Shown: positions 8,800-18,627 of the stretch, piece after piece
How the letters are laid out: the number at the start of each line of letters is the position of its first letter
Position numbering within the stretch: position 1 is the first letter of the stretch
Source: Shewanella violacea DSS12
Lineage (GTDB): Bacteria; Pseudomonadota; Gammaproteobacteria; Enterobacterales; Shewanellaceae
Assembly (NCBI RefSeq): GCF_000091325.1
Contig: NC_014012.1
Location: 4,299,685 to 4,363,684 of the forward strand
Direction: 5' to 3'
Length of the DNA: 64,000 bases
Program-made: the position numbers and the translations under genes
The notes under the pieces: model-generated
Database searches by the model: none
The model's input: the letters and a program-made list of their open reading frames with translations, nothing else
Told to the model about the DNA's origin: nothing

Positions 8800-9410
8800 C
8801 CAAATCGAAGAGAAAAATAATCAGGTGTAGATACGGCTGCGAGCTTCCAAATCAGGGCCGGAAATGTTCCCTACATTTATTCGAAATTTCCCACATCCTT
8901 GTGGGTCAGATATTTTGGCAGAGCCTACAGGGCCAATTTTGTTCCATACAAAATTTGGCATTCCCACCATCCATGGCGGTCAGATGGACTCTTTTTAAAT
9001 CAAGAGCCGGCGTGTCGCAGAACCTTCTCAAAGTAAAGAGTGCACAATCCTCGCCGGACAGGCGTTAGGTTACCATGAAGGAACAACCTTCAAACCCAAT
9101 ACCCACTCAGCCAGAAACTAAATCATAAAATGTGATCAGCCTTCATTCGAAGGCCAACTTACTTTGGGAATGACCTTGTTACTGACAACTTCAAATCGAA
9201 GAGACAAATAACCAGGTGTAGATGCGGCTGCGAGCTTCGGTTTCAAGGATGAAACCGCAGAGCGGCCAGGGACGGCTTCACAGCGTCTCGCAGAAGTATC
9301 TGCACTTAAGCCCACCGCAGGTGATAGATAAAATTGAAACTACGAAACTCACTCCCCAATACCCACTCAGCCAGAAGCTAAACCAGAAAATGTCCCCAAG
9401 CTTCATTCGA
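8800..9410 (-). repeat. Reverse-orientation copies of the dispersed repeat family
   Basis: One copy runs from AATCGAAGAGA near 8802 through CAGGTGTAGATACGGCTG and ends with GCCGGACAGGCGTTAGGTTA near 9072, the mirror of the forward copies at 5575 and 5884. A second, shorter copy starts near 9196. Their cores differ and contain other hairpins: AATTTTGT/ACAAAATT near 8934-8955 and GGTTTCA/TGAAACC near 9238-9256. A separate direct repeat (CCCAATACCCACTCAGCCAG) lies at about 9098 and 9355. No gene was recognised in 8453-9421. Confidence 0.72.
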
Positions 9411-9421
9411 AGCTAACTCCA

Positions 9422-10474
9422 TTAGGGGCTCTTCTTACGCCAACTTTGTGGCAAGTCCACCTCATCCCATAATTGGCGGCACAGCTTATCGCCTGAATGC
9501 CAGTCACCAGCCAATAGCCATTTAACTAAGGCATCGCCCACTTGGGGATAATGAATCGGCTCTGGCGCCGCCAACTTTAACCAGCGACGCAGAGACTCAC
9601 TGTCTAAACAAGTCATAGTCTCGGCCGCGCCTAACAGCTCAAGGGCGGCAACATTGGATAGCTGCTCGAATTGACCCAGTAAGGGCTTAACCAGCAACTT
9701 TTTTCCCAGGGCCAGAGCTTCACTGGCAAGCTCAAAACCTGCGCCGCCTATCACACCGCCACAAGTAGAGAGCTTCTGTTTAAAGCCATCTCGATTAAAC
9801 CCGGACCAGATGATATGGCTGGGAAAATCAAGCTTGGGCCTATCTCCGTGGTAGACATGAAAGCAATATTCCTTAAAAGGCGATAGAAATTTAACTATGT
9901 CATCGGCAGACTCGAAGGGTAGGTATACCAATATTTGATGAGGATTGACGGCTATAACTGGGTCTACCTCGACGAAGGGAGGCAATATGGGAAAGCCGAA
10001 ATGATGCCAGTGACAGCCCAATGCGATATCCACAGGTGCAAAGTAATGCAATAGTTTCTCGTTAAACCAGTTATCCCCCACCTTAGGCACGGGATATTTA
10101 AGCGCCGCCTGATGACTCACGCCAATCGAGGTCACTCCTTGGCGCTTCGCAGCCCAAGCAGAAACCGGTTCAAAGTCATTTAACACCAGATCATAAGCGC
10201 TCAAGTCTAATGAGTTAATATCACGAATTAATGATGGCACTGAGTTCTGCCATGCTGTCTTCAGCATATTCACCCGACCATTATTGGTGGCGAATGTTAG
10301 TCCTGATTTGACCTGATATTCACCGAAGCACTGCATATCGAAAAACTGCTCAGAAGCACGCCCGGAAAATAAGAAGTCGACATCCACGTCATATTTTTGC
10401 AGAGATTTAGCCATAACCCGTGCACGGCTTAAATGGCCATTACCCGTTCCTTGAACGCCATAAAGTATTCTCAT
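9422..10474 (-). CDS. MJ1255/VC2487 family glycosyltransferase
   Basis: The 350-residue protein starts MRILYGVQGTGNGHLSRA. This is the glycine-rich nucleotide-sugar transferase N-terminus of the MJ1255/VC2487 family, GT-B fold enzymes related to MurG and UDP-glycosyltransferases. The C-terminal half has GGVIGGAGFELASEALALGK, the usual donor-binding segment. The acceptor is not known for this family. It lies 24 bp downstream of a PAP2 phosphatase on the same strand. The pair is likely an operon and may act on lipid-linked substrates, which is inferred from context only. Confidence 0.82.
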   Translation of the reverse strand: MRILYGVQGTGNGHLSRARVMAKSLQKYDVDVDFLFSGRASEQFFDMQCFGEYQVKSGLTFATNNGRVNMLKTAWQNSVPSLIRDINSLDLSAYDLVLNDFEPVSAWAAKRQGVTSIGVSHQAALKYPVPKVGDNWFNEKLLHYFAPVDIALGCHWHHFGFPILPPFVEVDPVIAVNPHQILVYLPFESADDIVKFLSPFKEYCFHVYHGDRPKLDFPSHIIWSGFNRDGFKQKLSTCGGVIGGAGFELASEALALGKKLLVKPLLGQFEQLSNVAALELLGAAETMTCLDSESLRRWLKLAAPEPIHYPQVGDALVKWLLAGDWHSGDKLCRQLWDEVDLPQSWRKKSP

Positions 10475-10498
10475 ATTCCCTCCCTAAAATGACGCAAA

Positions 10499-11083
10499 TT
10501 AATGCCCACCTAAATATAAAACTGCCATAACAGACCCTGAGCCCAGTGAGGCTCCAGCCAGGATATCCAAGGGGTAATGCACGCCTAGGGCGATGCGTGA
10601 CAATCCAATAGCTATAGCCCAGGAGTAGGCCAATAGCAGCCATTGTGGATAGATAACCCAGATGGAAGTGGCCATAACAAAAGCGGCCGCGGTATGCCCA
10701 GATGGCAGACTAAACTTGTCCGATGGTTCAAATGGCTTAGAAGCATTAAAGCCGCTAGCAGAAACAAGCGGATCAGCTTGTCCCACAGATACAGATACAC
10801 GCCCAAGATAGACAGATTCTCTATGGCAAGGGCGTTTCCGCCTGATAGCGTTCTTCAATATGAGATACAGTGGTATTTCGAGAATAAATGCGGACACAGC
10901 CAGATTAAATAGCTCACCGCCCCTGCTATGGCTCAGGAACAAGATCAGCGAAAATATGAAGTAGAATGGCCCATCTCCGGTTTTAGAGATTTTTCTGGCG
11001 AGCAGATGCCATTCTTTGTGTTCGCTAAGTGCGAAAAAATATTCAAATACTTGTTTGTCTAACTTTGTAATGATGCCAAACAT
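10499..11083 (-). CDS. PAP2-family membrane phosphatase
   Basis: The start is placed at ATG 11083 (MFGIITKLDKQV), where AGGAG lies seven bases upstream; the longer frame to 11152 has no such site. The 194-residue membrane protein carries the three PAP2 phosphatase signatures: KNAIRRKRP, PSGH and SRIALGVHYPLD. Their Arg, His and Asp residues form the catalytic site. Several hydrophobic helices place it in the inner membrane. Members dephosphorylate phosphatidic acid, phosphatidylglycerol phosphate or undecaprenyl pyrophosphate, and the exact substrate cannot be told here. It is followed closely by the glycosyltransferase gene. Confidence 0.85.
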   Translation of the reverse strand: MFGIITKLDKQVFEYFFALSEHKEWHLLARKISKTGDGPFYFIFSLILFLSHSRGGELFNLAVSAFILEIPLYLILKNAIRRKRPCHRESVYLGRVSVSVGQADPLVSASGFNASKPFEPSDKFSLPSGHTAAAFVMATSIWVIYPQWLLLAYSWAIAIGLSRIALGVHYPLDILAGASLGSGSVMAVLYLGGH

Positions 11084-11190
11084 AAAAAGGCTCCTCATCA
11101 GCCAGTATGCTGATTTAGAGCCTAAAAAGGTGCCGTGACGGCAAGGTGACAACTAGCCTAAGTTTTTATGACACTCGGTGTGCCAACAAA

Positions 11191-11436
11191 TTAAGCTGTA
11201 GCGACTGGCTGTGATTTTGTACGGTAGATTTTTATCAGGTGATAGATGTTGATACAGGCAACAAATGCGTTCATGCCAGCTACCGGCCAAGCCGAAATGT
11301 AAATCCCGTAGATAACGAACAAAGAACAACCGGCAAAGTTTAAGCATCTAAGCCAGATGATATCTTTCATCATCAAAGAAATGGCCACCATTACTGACGC
11401 AAAATAACCAATGATTTCAATCGTTGAAGCTTCCAT
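11191..11436 (-). CDS. Small YgjV-like inner-membrane protein
   Basis: The product has 81 residues with three predicted membrane helices. The pattern GYFASVMVAISLMMKD, then LRCLNFAGCSLFVIYG, then AWPVAGMNAFVACINIY is that of the YgjV-type membrane family, here in a short single-unit form. Function is unknown. AAGG eight bases before the ATG supports the start. It is separated from the PAP2 gene by about 107 bp. Confidence 0.7.
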   Translation of the reverse strand: MEASTIEIIGYFASVMVAISLMMKDIIWLRCLNFAGCSLFVIYGIYISAWPVAGMNAFVACINIYHLIKIYRTKSQPVATA

Positions 11437-11768
11437 GAAGGTACCTTTTAAGGCCTTCTGCCATCCATGAGCGTATTGGGGGGTCCGTGCCCCTAAAGCA
11501 AGTTAAAGTTAAGTTAATCAAATCTACAAGCATGCTAACAAATTTACGCAAAACATGTAATAAAAATACGCAATTAACAACCTTTCGCAACTTCACCGCT
11601 GTTTTACCCATCAAATAAGGAAACTTTACAACAAACTAGTTATCAGCTGCATATATAGACAATTGCGTGATTGATAACACTTTTCTTTTTAAGAATCCCT
11701 TATATACTGGCCTTGTCTCGTCAAATTGTGCACGACTCAGCACAATATCGATCTACAGGAGTATGACT
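11437..11768. promoter_or_regulatory. Divergent promoter region of YgjV-like gene and rraA
   Basis: This is an intergenic region between oppositely oriented genes. It holds a spaced inverted repeat GTTATCA...TGATAAC (about 11639-11678) and a good -10-like TATACT near 11703. RNA levels from such regions are often regulated, but no known operator was recognised. Confidence 0.4.
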
Positions 11769-12254
11769 ATGGAATACAACACCTCAGAACTTTGTGACAC
11801 TTACATCGATGTCGTCGATGTTGTCGAACCCATGTTCAGTAACTATGGTGGTTGTAACTCATTTGGTGGCTCAATCAGCACCATTAAATGTTTCGAAGAT
11901 AATGGTCTTATCGCTGAAGCACTCCAACAAGATGGTGAAGGTAGGGTCTTACTCGTAGATGGCGGTGGCTCTTTAAGACGAGCACTGCTCGATTCTTCTA
12001 TTGCTAAGATCGCGGTAGAAAATAAGTGGGAAGGCATCATAATCTACGGCTCAGTGAGAGATGTAGATGCCCTGGAAGATCTCGACCTTGGTATTCAGGC
12101 CCTAGCCTCTATTCCAGTCGGTGCCGATGGCCATTCAATTGGAGAACTGGAGATCCCAGTCAACTTCGGTGGCGTCACTTTCTTACCCTTAGATCATGTC
12201 TACGCCGACAATACTGGCATCATACTTTCGCCTGAGCCTTTAGATATCGATTAA
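11769..12254 (+). CDS. rraA: RraA, regulator of ribonuclease activity A
   Basis: The 161-residue protein starting [14 protein letters not shown] follows the E. coli RraA sequence closely throughout. Examples are [40 protein letters not shown] and the ending [14 protein letters not shown]. RraA binds RNase E and lowers its mRNA-decay activity. An ATG six bases earlier (11763) lies too near the AGGAG ribosome binding site, and E. coli homology supports 11769. A heptanucleotide repeat and then a terminator follow the stop. Confidence 0.95.
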   Translation: MEYNTSELCDTYIDVVDVVEPMFSNYGGCNSFGGSISTIKCFEDNGLIAEALQQDGEGRVLLVDGGGSLRRALLDSSIAKIAVENKWEGIIIYGSVRDVDALEDLDLGIQALASIPVGADGHSIGELEIPVNFGGVTFLPLDHVYADNTGIILSPEPLDID

Positions 12255-12316
12255 GTTTCGAGTTTCGAGTTTCGAGTTTCGAGTTTCGAGTTTCGAGTTT
12301 CGAGTTTCGAGTTTCG
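12255..12316. repeat. 7-bp tandem repeat (GTTTCGA), almost 9 copies
   Basis: GTTTCGA is repeated without interruption for 62 bp starting at the base after the rraA stop codon. It precedes the rraA terminator, so it lies in the 3' untranslated RNA. Confidence 0.95.
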
Positions 12317-12328
12317 GCAAGTATTGAA

Positions 12329-12354
12329 GATGGCCTCTTAGGCCATCTTTTTTT
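12329..12354 (+). terminator. Rho-independent terminator of rraA
   Basis: GATGGCC and GGCCATC form a perfect 7-bp stem around TCTTA and are followed by seven T. Confidence 0.92.
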
Positions 12355-12544
12355 GTTCGTATCCCCTGCTATTTTTGACCCTTATCTGAGAAAGCCTTAT
12401 ATCCGTTGCGCTATTTAACTCAAGCAAGGATAAAAATACTGCGCCAAAACATACCTCTAATATCATTCTTTGATTGCCTTCGAATCACAAATTAAGTAAC
12501 AATATATCCATAAGTATTAGCATCAAAATAAGAACTAAATCCAT

Positions 12545-13588
12545 ATGCAATATCTCATTCCTTTTACAAGAAAGCAGTGTCGACAACTGGTGTCGATTCG
12601 TGACGGCGAAACTAAACTTGCCCAGACAGTTCACTGCTGCGATGAAAATAACGATCGCACAAACACACTCGGCAATACACTCGATAACGCTAAAACCAAT
12701 GGCGCACGTTTCGCCATCTTAGGTATAGGTGAAGACATAGGTCCACGGGCTAACTTGGGCCGTGGCGGCGCCACCGATGCCTTCGAATCGGCCATGGCAC
12801 AATTTCTCAATCTGCAATCTAACCGCTTCTTTCATGGGGCCGAATGCCTAGTACTGGGCCAAATACAAACAGACGACCTTCAACTCGCCGAAGGTGCCGA
12901 TGCCAATGCACTGCGAGCCAATGTTGAGCAGCTTGATGACAGAGTGATTTCGGTAGCCAGCCAAGTAATAGCATCGGGTCTCGAGCCTATCGTTATCGGC
13001 GGCGGCCATAACAATGCCTATGGCTTGTTGATGTCGGTCAAACATTGCTTTAACAAGAAAGTCGCGGCAGTAAACTTAGATCCCCATTCCGATTTTCGCC
13101 CCCGTGAAGGCCGCCATAGCGGCAATGGTTTCAGCTATGCTGCGGCCAGCGGCGCATTGGGTTACTACCATGTACTTGGTATGCATGAGCTGAAGAACAG
13201 TGAGGAGACCCTGGAGCAGCTGAGCAAATTCGGCGGCCATTGGCACACATTACAGTCTATCTGGGTACGCCGAGAAATCACCTTAAAGTCGGCATTAGAT
13301 GAGATAGTCACGGGCCTAAACGACAGCCAGCTTCCTGTGGCTCTAGAGCTAGATCTCGATGCCATCATCAATATGCCCAGTAGCGCCTCGACTGCAGCAG
13401 GAATACCGCTGCTGGACGCCCTGCATTATGTGAGCACCATAGCCAGGAATACACCTTGTGCATACCTTCATTTAGCAGAAGCGGCTCCTAGCTGTCACGT
13501 GGCAGGCATAGCGGCTGGCTATCGCGAAACGGGCCAGAGTATTAGTGAGCTGATTTATGCATATATCCAAGGCAGACTGCAGTCGTAA
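12545..13588 (+). CDS. Arginase/formimidoylglutamase-family metallohydrolase
   Basis: The 347-residue protein has the ureohydrolase fold signatures. GGGHNNAYG stands in place of the usual GGDHS, DPHSDFR supplies the DxHxD metal ligands, and ELDLDAI supplies the second DxD. Family members hydrolyse guanidino or formimino groups (arginine, agmatine, formimidoylglutamate) with two Mn ions. The altered first motif and absence of hut neighbours leave the substrate open; formimidoylglutamase is the closest guess. The start at 12545 (MQYLIPFTRKQ) has only a weak ribosome binding site. It stands alone between the rraA terminator and a large tandem repeat array. Confidence 0.78.
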   Translation: MQYLIPFTRKQCRQLVSIRDGETKLAQTVHCCDENNDRTNTLGNTLDNAKTNGARFAILGIGEDIGPRANLGRGGATDAFESAMAQFLNLQSNRFFHGAECLVLGQIQTDDLQLAEGADANALRANVEQLDDRVISVASQVIASGLEPIVIGGGHNNAYGLLMSVKHCFNKKVAAVNLDPHSDFRPREGRHSGNGFSYAAASGALGYYHVLGMHELKNSEETLEQLSKFGGHWHTLQSIWVRREITLKSALDEIVTGLNDSQLPVALELDLDAIINMPSSASTAAGIPLLDALHYVSTIARNTPCAYLHLAEAAPSCHVAGIAAGYRETGQSISELIYAYIQGRLQS

Positions 13589-13630
13589 CAGATAGGCTAG
13601 AGGCCAGTTCTTAGAGACTAGAATCTAGGA

Positions 13631-14672
13631 ACTAGGTTTGCGTATATTTGCCTCATACTATTCACCATTGACGAACCTTATGGATATGATGTGAACGCCT
13701 ACGCCTAGTTCAGATAAGGCTAAGCTAGGTATTTTTTCCTCATACTATTCACCATTAACGAACCTTATGGAGATGATGATGTGAGTAGCAGAGCCTAGTT
13801 CAGTTAAGGCTAAGCCAGGTATATTTTCCTCATACTATTCACCATTGACGAACCTTATGGAGATGATGATGTGAACAGCTGAGCCTAGTTCAGATAAGGC
13901 TAAGCCAGGTATATTTTCCTCATACTATTCACCATTGACGAGCCCTATGGAGATGATGATGTGAACGCCTACGCCTAGTTCAGATAAGGCTAAGCTAGGT
14001 ATATTTTCCTCATACTATTCACCATTGACGAACCTTATGGATATGATGTGAACGCCTACGCCTAGTTCAGATAAGGCTAAGCTAGGTATTTTTTCCTCAT
14101 ACTATTCACCATTAACGAACCTTATGGAGATGATGATGTGAGTAGCAGAGCCTAGTTCAGTTAAGGCTAAGCCAGGTATATTTTCCTCATACTATTCACC
14201 ATTGACGAACCTTATGGAGATGATGATGTGAACAGCTGAGCCTAGTTCAGATAGGCCTAAGTTAGGTATATTTGCCTCATACTATTCACCATTAACGAAC
14301 CTTATGGAGATGATGATGTGAGCAGCTGAGCCTAGTTCAGATAAGGCTAAGCCAGGTATATTTTCCTCATACTATTCACCATTGACGAGCCCTATGGAGA
14401 TGATGATGTGAACGCCTACGCCTAGTTCAGATAAGGCTAAGCTAGGTATTTTTTCCTCATATTATTCACCATTAACGAACCTTATGGAGATGATGATGTG
14501 AGTAGCAGAGCCTAGTTCAGTTAAGGCTAAGCCAGGTATATTTTCCTCATACTATTCACCATTGACGAACCTTATGGAGATGATGATGTGAACAGCTGAG
14601 CCTAGTTCAGATAAGGCTAAGCTAGGTATATTTGCCTCATACTATTCACCATTGACGAATAGTATGATGTAA
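13631..14672. repeat. 90-bp tandem repeat array (about 12 units) with higher-order repeat
   Basis: The segment CCTCATACTATTCACC recurs (once as CCTCATATTATTCACC) at 13651, 13738, 13828, 13918, 14008, 14095, 14185, 14275, 14365, 14455, 14545 and 14635, that is, with periods of 87 or 90 bp. Each unit has a CCTAG...CTAGG (or CCAGG) inverted repeat. Units fall into types, and a four-unit block starting at 13651 recurs at 14008, 357 bp later, and again in diverged form at 14365. All frames are closed by stops, so it is not a coding array. The array ends with a perfect hairpin, CATACTATTC/GAATAGTATG (14638-14666). Confidence 0.93.
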
Positions 14673-14798
14673 TGCGCATTTTCAACCATTCCGAGTCCAG
14701 ATAACTAACATCAATCACTATAGGTTTGATGAATAATTTGTGACCATTAATGAATGGCTATACTCGCTTATAACAATTGTAGAGATAGGAACAAGCAG

Positions 14799-15554
14799 AT
14801 GTCACAAGACACAGAAAAAAGTACCCATTTCGGTTATAAAACAGTTGAAGCGGATCAGAAGGCTGAAATGGTCGCTGGCGTATTTCATTCTGTTGCAGCC
14901 AAATATGACATCATGAATGATGTCATGTCTTTCGGTATCCACCGCATGTGGAAACGTTTTACTATCGAAAGCGCCGGTGCTCGACCAGGCATGAAGGTAT
15001 TAGACCTTGCCGGTGGTACAGGCGACTTAACCGCTAAATTCTCTCACCTTGTGGGTGAACGCGGCCAGGTTACCCTTGCGGATATTAACGATTCCATGCT
15101 TAAGGTCGGCCGTGAAAAGCTCAGAGACAAGGGCATAGTTGGCAACGTCAACTATGTTCAGGCTAATGCCGAAGCTCTGCCATTTCCAGATAATCATTTC
15201 GATATCATTACCATAGCTTTTGGCTTGAGAAACGTCACCGACAAAGATGCGGCTATCCGTTCTATGCTTCGCGTGCTAAAGCCGGGTGGAAAGCTATTAG
15301 TCCTTGAATTTTCAAAGCCTAAGCATGACGTGATGCGTAAAATTTATGATCTTTACAGCTTTAAAGTGATGCCTAAGATGGGCGCTCTTATCACTCAAGA
15401 TGCCGACAGTTATGCGTATCTAGCTGAATCTATTCGTATGCATCCAGATCAAGAGACTTTAAAAGCCATGATGGTCGATGCCGGCTTCGAGCAAGTCGAC
15501 TACACCAACATGACAGACGGTATTGTTGCTTTGCATAAAGGCTATAAGTTTTAA
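14799..15554 (+). CDS. ubiE: UbiE, demethylmenaquinone/ubiquinone C-methyltransferase
   Basis: The protein has 251 residues, starting [14 protein letters not shown] with AGGA upstream. This fits the family length better than the longer frame from 14754. The SAM-binding motif [25 protein letters not shown] and the C-terminal family signature with [20 protein letters not shown] are present. The enzyme adds the C-2 methyl group of the benzoquinol ring in ubiquinone and of demethylmenaquinol. It leads the ubiE-ubiJ-ubiB cluster. Confidence 0.97.
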   Translation: MSQDTEKSTHFGYKTVEADQKAEMVAGVFHSVAAKYDIMNDVMSFGIHRMWKRFTIESAGARPGMKVLDLAGGTGDLTAKFSHLVGERGQVTLADINDSMLKVGREKLRDKGIVGNVNYVQANAEALPFPDNHFDIITIAFGLRNVTDKDAAIRSMLRVLKPGGKLLVLEFSKPKHDVMRKIYDLYSFKVMPKMGALITQDADSYAYLAESIRMHPDQETLKAMMVDAGFEQVDYTNMTDGIVALHKGYKF

Positions 15555-15627
15555 CTCTAGTATTTGAGCAATTATACTCAACAAGAATACCCCGAATACC
15601 TGCCTGAATTCAGTCATGGGATAACTT

Positions 15628-16263
15628 ATGAAACGTGAAATGGCATTGCTACTCAGCGCCGGGATTGAGACTGTTCTCAAACAAGTCCTTGCCCAGTCTC
15701 CCAAGGAGTATGCCAAATTGCGTACTCTCCATGGCAAGGTGCTGTGTATTCAATTGAGCCAGCTCAGCTGGCCAATCTATCTGGTTTTTTCTGGTGAAAT
15801 TCAGGTATTGAGTCTGTATGAAGGTGAGGTAACCACTAAGGTCAACGCCGACATCACCACTCTGTATCAGTTGACAGAAGGAGCTAACCTTACCGAGCTT
15901 ATAAAACAGGACAAGCTCAGTATCGAAGGCGATCTCAGCCTGCTGCAGACCTTCAGTCATTATATGCATCAGGTGGAGTTTGACTTCGCCGAACCTTTAT
16001 CCCGCTATATTGGTGATGCTCCGACTCATTTGCTGACTAAAGGTGTGAAGCAGGTCAAATCAGATCTGGTTAACATCTTGCGTAAGAGTCGATCTCACAT
16101 AGGCCAACTCACCACCGAAGAATATAAGTTAGCCCCTCATAAAATTGAGTTTATTCATTTAGGCGATCGAATCGATGATCTGGTGGTTGATGTTGACGCC
16201 ATAGAAAAACGAATCAAACACCTACAAGGCCACATTTCCCAAAAGGCGAACGTTAAGACATGA
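15628..16263 (+). CDS. ubiJ: UbiJ, ubiquinone biosynthesis accessory factor
   Basis: This 211-residue protein has an N-terminal SCP2-type lipid-binding domain (about residues 1-110) and a coiled-coil C-terminus ending in [14 protein letters not shown], as in UbiJ (YigP). UbiJ helps hold the hydrophobic intermediates of the Ubi complex. GGGA lies upstream of the ATG. It overlaps the next gene, ubiB, by four bases (ATGA), indicating translational coupling. Confidence 0.92.
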   Translation: MKREMALLLSAGIETVLKQVLAQSPKEYAKLRTLHGKVLCIQLSQLSWPIYLVFSGEIQVLSLYEGEVTTKVNADITTLYQLTEGANLTELIKQDKLSIEGDLSLLQTFSHYMHQVEFDFAEPLSRYIGDAPTHLLTKGVKQVKSDLVNILRKSRSHIGQLTTEEYKLAPHKIEFIHLGDRIDDLVVDVDAIEKRIKHLQGHISQKANVKT

Positions 16264-17909
16264 CGCTAAAAAGTATCAGACGAGCTTATCAAGTTATCAA
16301 GATATCCCTTCACTATGGGCTCGATGAGTTAATTCCTTCTAAAATGACTCCTTGGTACTTCAGGCTAGTGCGAAACTGTCTATTTTGGATTAGAAATAAG
16401 CACAAAGATAAGATAGGCGGCGAGCGCTTAAAGCTTGCTATGCAGGAACTAGGGCCGGTTTATATCAAGTTTGGCCAGATGCTTTCTACCAGGCGAGATC
16501 TACTCAGTGATGAGTGGGCCGAAGAACTTGCCATGTTGCAAGACAGGGTGCCGCCCTTCGACTCGGCCATAGCCAGAGAAATGATCGAGGCCGAGTTAGG
16601 TAAGCCTATCGACACTTACTTCGATGACTTCGATGATACTCCATTGGCATCGGCTTCTATTTCACAGGTACACACGGCGACGCTAAAATCCAACGGCAAG
16701 GCTGTAGTACTCAAGGTGCTACGCCCAGATGTAGAGGCTCAGGTTCACGCCGATATTCAACTCATGTCTCAGACCGCCAACTTTCTTGAGGCATTACTGG
16801 GCCATGGCAACCGTTTGCGCCCGGCCGAAGTGATTGAAGATTACCGTACCACCATAGAAGGTGAGCTCAATCTCAAGTTAGAAGCCCTCAGTGCCATCAG
16901 ACTCAGAGACAACTTCCTCGACTCAGATTCCCTATACATTCCCTACATGTATGAAGATCTGTGTTTCAGACGCTTAATCGTAATGGAGCGGATCGACGGC
17001 ATCCCAGTCTCGGACATGGCCGCGCTGAAAGCCCAAGGCACTAACCTAAAAAAGTTGGCCGAGCGTGGTGTAGAACTCTTCTTCACTCAGGTATTCAGAG
17101 ATAACTTCTTCCATGCCGATATGCACCCAGGCAATATATTTGTCAGCCGAGAGCATCCGGACGATCCTTACTATATCGGCTTAGATTGCGGCATCATGGG
17201 CACTCTGACCGAGGAAGATAAACGTTATCTGGCTGAAAATTTCCTCGCCTTCTTCAATCGTGATTATCGCAGAATTGCCCAACTCTATATCGAGTCTGGC
17301 TGGGTCGCAGCGGATACAGATATCGGCGCATTCGAGCAGGCGGTCAAGGTAGTGTGTGAGCCCATGTTCAACAAGCCATTAGATGAGATCTCTTTTGGTC
17401 ATGTGCTACTTGAGCTATTTCGCACCGCGAGACGCTTCGACATGGTGGTTCAGCCTCAGCTGGTGCTGCTGGAGAAAACATTGCTCTATATCGAAGGCTT
17501 GGGACGTCAACTCTACCCTCAGCTGGATCTGTGGCAAACAGCTAAGCCTTTCTTGGAAGATTGGATGTCGGAACAAGTCGGCCCCAAGGCGATGGCGAAG
17601 AAGATCAAGCAAGAGATGCCATACTGGGTCGATAAACTCCCAGAGATCCCCGAGCTGGTGTACGACAACCTCAAGGTAGGCAAGAATTTTGTCAAATCAC
17701 AGAACAAGATGTTGGAGCGTTACCTCAAACAGCAACAAAAGGCTCATAAAAGTAACTACCTTTTGCTAACATCCGCAGTTTTAGTGATCTGTGGCACTAT
17801 TTTGTTTAATCAAGACGCTACACTATGGCCTTCTTATACCTGTTTCACCATAGGCACCTTACTCTGGTTGCTGGGCTGGCGAACCAGACCAAAGAATCGC
17901 AAGTTTTAG
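16260..17909 (+). CDS. ubiB: UbiB, atypical kinase/ATPase for ubiquinone synthesis
   Basis: The protein has 549 residues. The ABC1/UbiB signature [17 protein letters not shown] (the KxGQ motif) is present. The kinase-like core carries an Ala-rich loop (ASISQVH), VVLKVLRP with the catalytic lysine, [10 protein letters not shown] and GLDCGIMG. Two C-terminal membrane helices (about 500-540) anchor it in the inner membrane. UbiB uses ATP to help extract ubiquinone precursors from the membrane. It overlaps ubiJ and is followed after 61 bp by tatA. Confidence 0.96.
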   Translation: MTLKSIRRAYQVIKISLHYGLDELIPSKMTPWYFRLVRNCLFWIRNKHKDKIGGERLKLAMQELGPVYIKFGQMLSTRRDLLSDEWAEELAMLQDRVPPFDSAIAREMIEAELGKPIDTYFDDFDDTPLASASISQVHTATLKSNGKAVVLKVLRPDVEAQVHADIQLMSQTANFLEALLGHGNRLRPAEVIEDYRTTIEGELNLKLEALSAIRLRDNFLDSDSLYIPYMYEDLCFRRLIVMERIDGIPVSDMAALKAQGTNLKKLAERGVELFFTQVFRDNFFHADMHPGNIFVSREHPDDPYYIGLDCGIMGTLTEEDKRYLAENFLAFFNRDYRRIAQLYIESGWVAADTDIGAFEQAVKVVCEPMFNKPLDEISFGHVLLELFRTARRFDMVVQPQLVLLEKTLLYIEGLGRQLYPQLDLWQTAKPFLEDWMSEQVGPKAMAKKIKQEMPYWVDKLPEIPELVYDNLKVGKNFVKSQNKMLERYLKQQQKAHKSNYLLLTSAVLVICGTILFNQDATLWPSYTCFTIGTLLWLLGWRTRPKNRKF

Positions 17910-17970
17910 CTAGCACTAATTAACCATAAGTTCATAATAGAACTATATACATATTTATAAGGTAAACGTC

Positions 17971-18210
17971 ATGGGTAACATGGGAATTTGGCAACTTCTG
18001 ATCATCGCGGTGATTGTAATTTTATTGTTTGGAACTAAAAAGTTACGTTCACTAGGTGGTGATTTAGGCGGCGCGGTCAAAGGATTTAAGAACGCCATGT
18101 CTAGCGAAGACGAGAAAAAATCATTAGAAGAAAATAGCTCAGATCTAGCTAACACTTCTGCAGCGGCTACTGAAAAGAAGCCTGAGTCTAAGGACAAAGA
18201 ACAGGCGTAA
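17971..18210 (+). CDS. tatA: TatA, twin-arginine translocase subunit
   Basis: The protein has 79 residues with a short N-terminal membrane helix ([20 protein letters not shown]). An amphipathic helix ([14 protein letters not shown]) and a charged, acidic C-terminal tail follow. This is the canonical TatA layout: the subunits oligomerise to form the channel for folded proteins. AAGG precedes the start. It begins a tatABC operon with 6 bp before tatB. Confidence 0.96.
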   Translation: MGNMGIWQLLIIAVIVILLFGTKKLRSLGGDLGGAVKGFKNAMSSEDEKKSLEENSSDLANTSAAATEKKPESKDKEQA

Positions 18211-18216
18211 CTCTTT

Positions 18217-18624
18217 ATGTTCGACGGTATAGGCTTTATGGAGCTATTGTTGATCGGTATTTTAGGGCTTGTGGTACTCGGCCCTGAAAGACTACCGGTA
18301 GCAATCCGCTCACTTACTGGTTGGATCCGCGCCATGAAAAATATGGCCAACTCAGTGAAAGATGAACTCGAGCAGGAGCTGAAAATTGAGCAACTGCATT
18401 CAGATCTGAAAAAGGCTGAAAATCAGGGTTTAAAGAATCTTTCCCCCGAGTTACAGGATTCTATCGATCAATTAAAAGACGCAGCTCAATCGGTGAATCG
18501 TCCCTATAAGGTAGAAGAAACTCCTTCGGCCAGCGAAAATTCGGCCGCAGATCTCCTACCTTCGAAGACCAGTACACCTGAGACTAGCTCAACTAACTCA
18601 AACACTGAAAAACCTAACGGATAG
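18217..18624 (+). CDS. tatB: TatB, twin-arginine translocase subunit
   Basis: The 135-residue protein begins [20 protein letters not shown] with the conserved glutamate in the membrane helix. [20 protein letters not shown] follows, then a long amphipathic helix and a Ser/Thr-rich disordered tail. TatB forms the substrate receptor with TatC. It lies between tatA and tatC with gaps of 6 and 3 bp. Confidence 0.96.
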   Translation: MFDGIGFMELLLIGILGLVVLGPERLPVAIRSLTGWIRAMKNMANSVKDELEQELKIEQLHSDLKKAENQGLKNLSPELQDSIDQLKDAAQSVNRPYKVEETPSASENSAADLLPSKTSTPETSSTNSNTEKPNG

Positions 18625-18627
18625 TCC

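Noticed and set aside
8793..9072. GTTAGGT/GTTAGAT at the ends of the dispersed repeats as further attC sites
   Set aside because: The core fits GTTRRRY, but no complementary inverse-core and stem lie 50-130 bp away, so the copies do not fold as attC.
12474..12722. 82-residue frame overlapping the arginase-like gene
   Set aside because: It is a shadow of the gene at 12545 in another frame, without homology or ribosome binding site.
13631..14672. 90-bp array as a CRISPR
   Set aside because: Repeats are 87-90 bp without unique spacers; the whole unit is conserved, and no cas genes are present.
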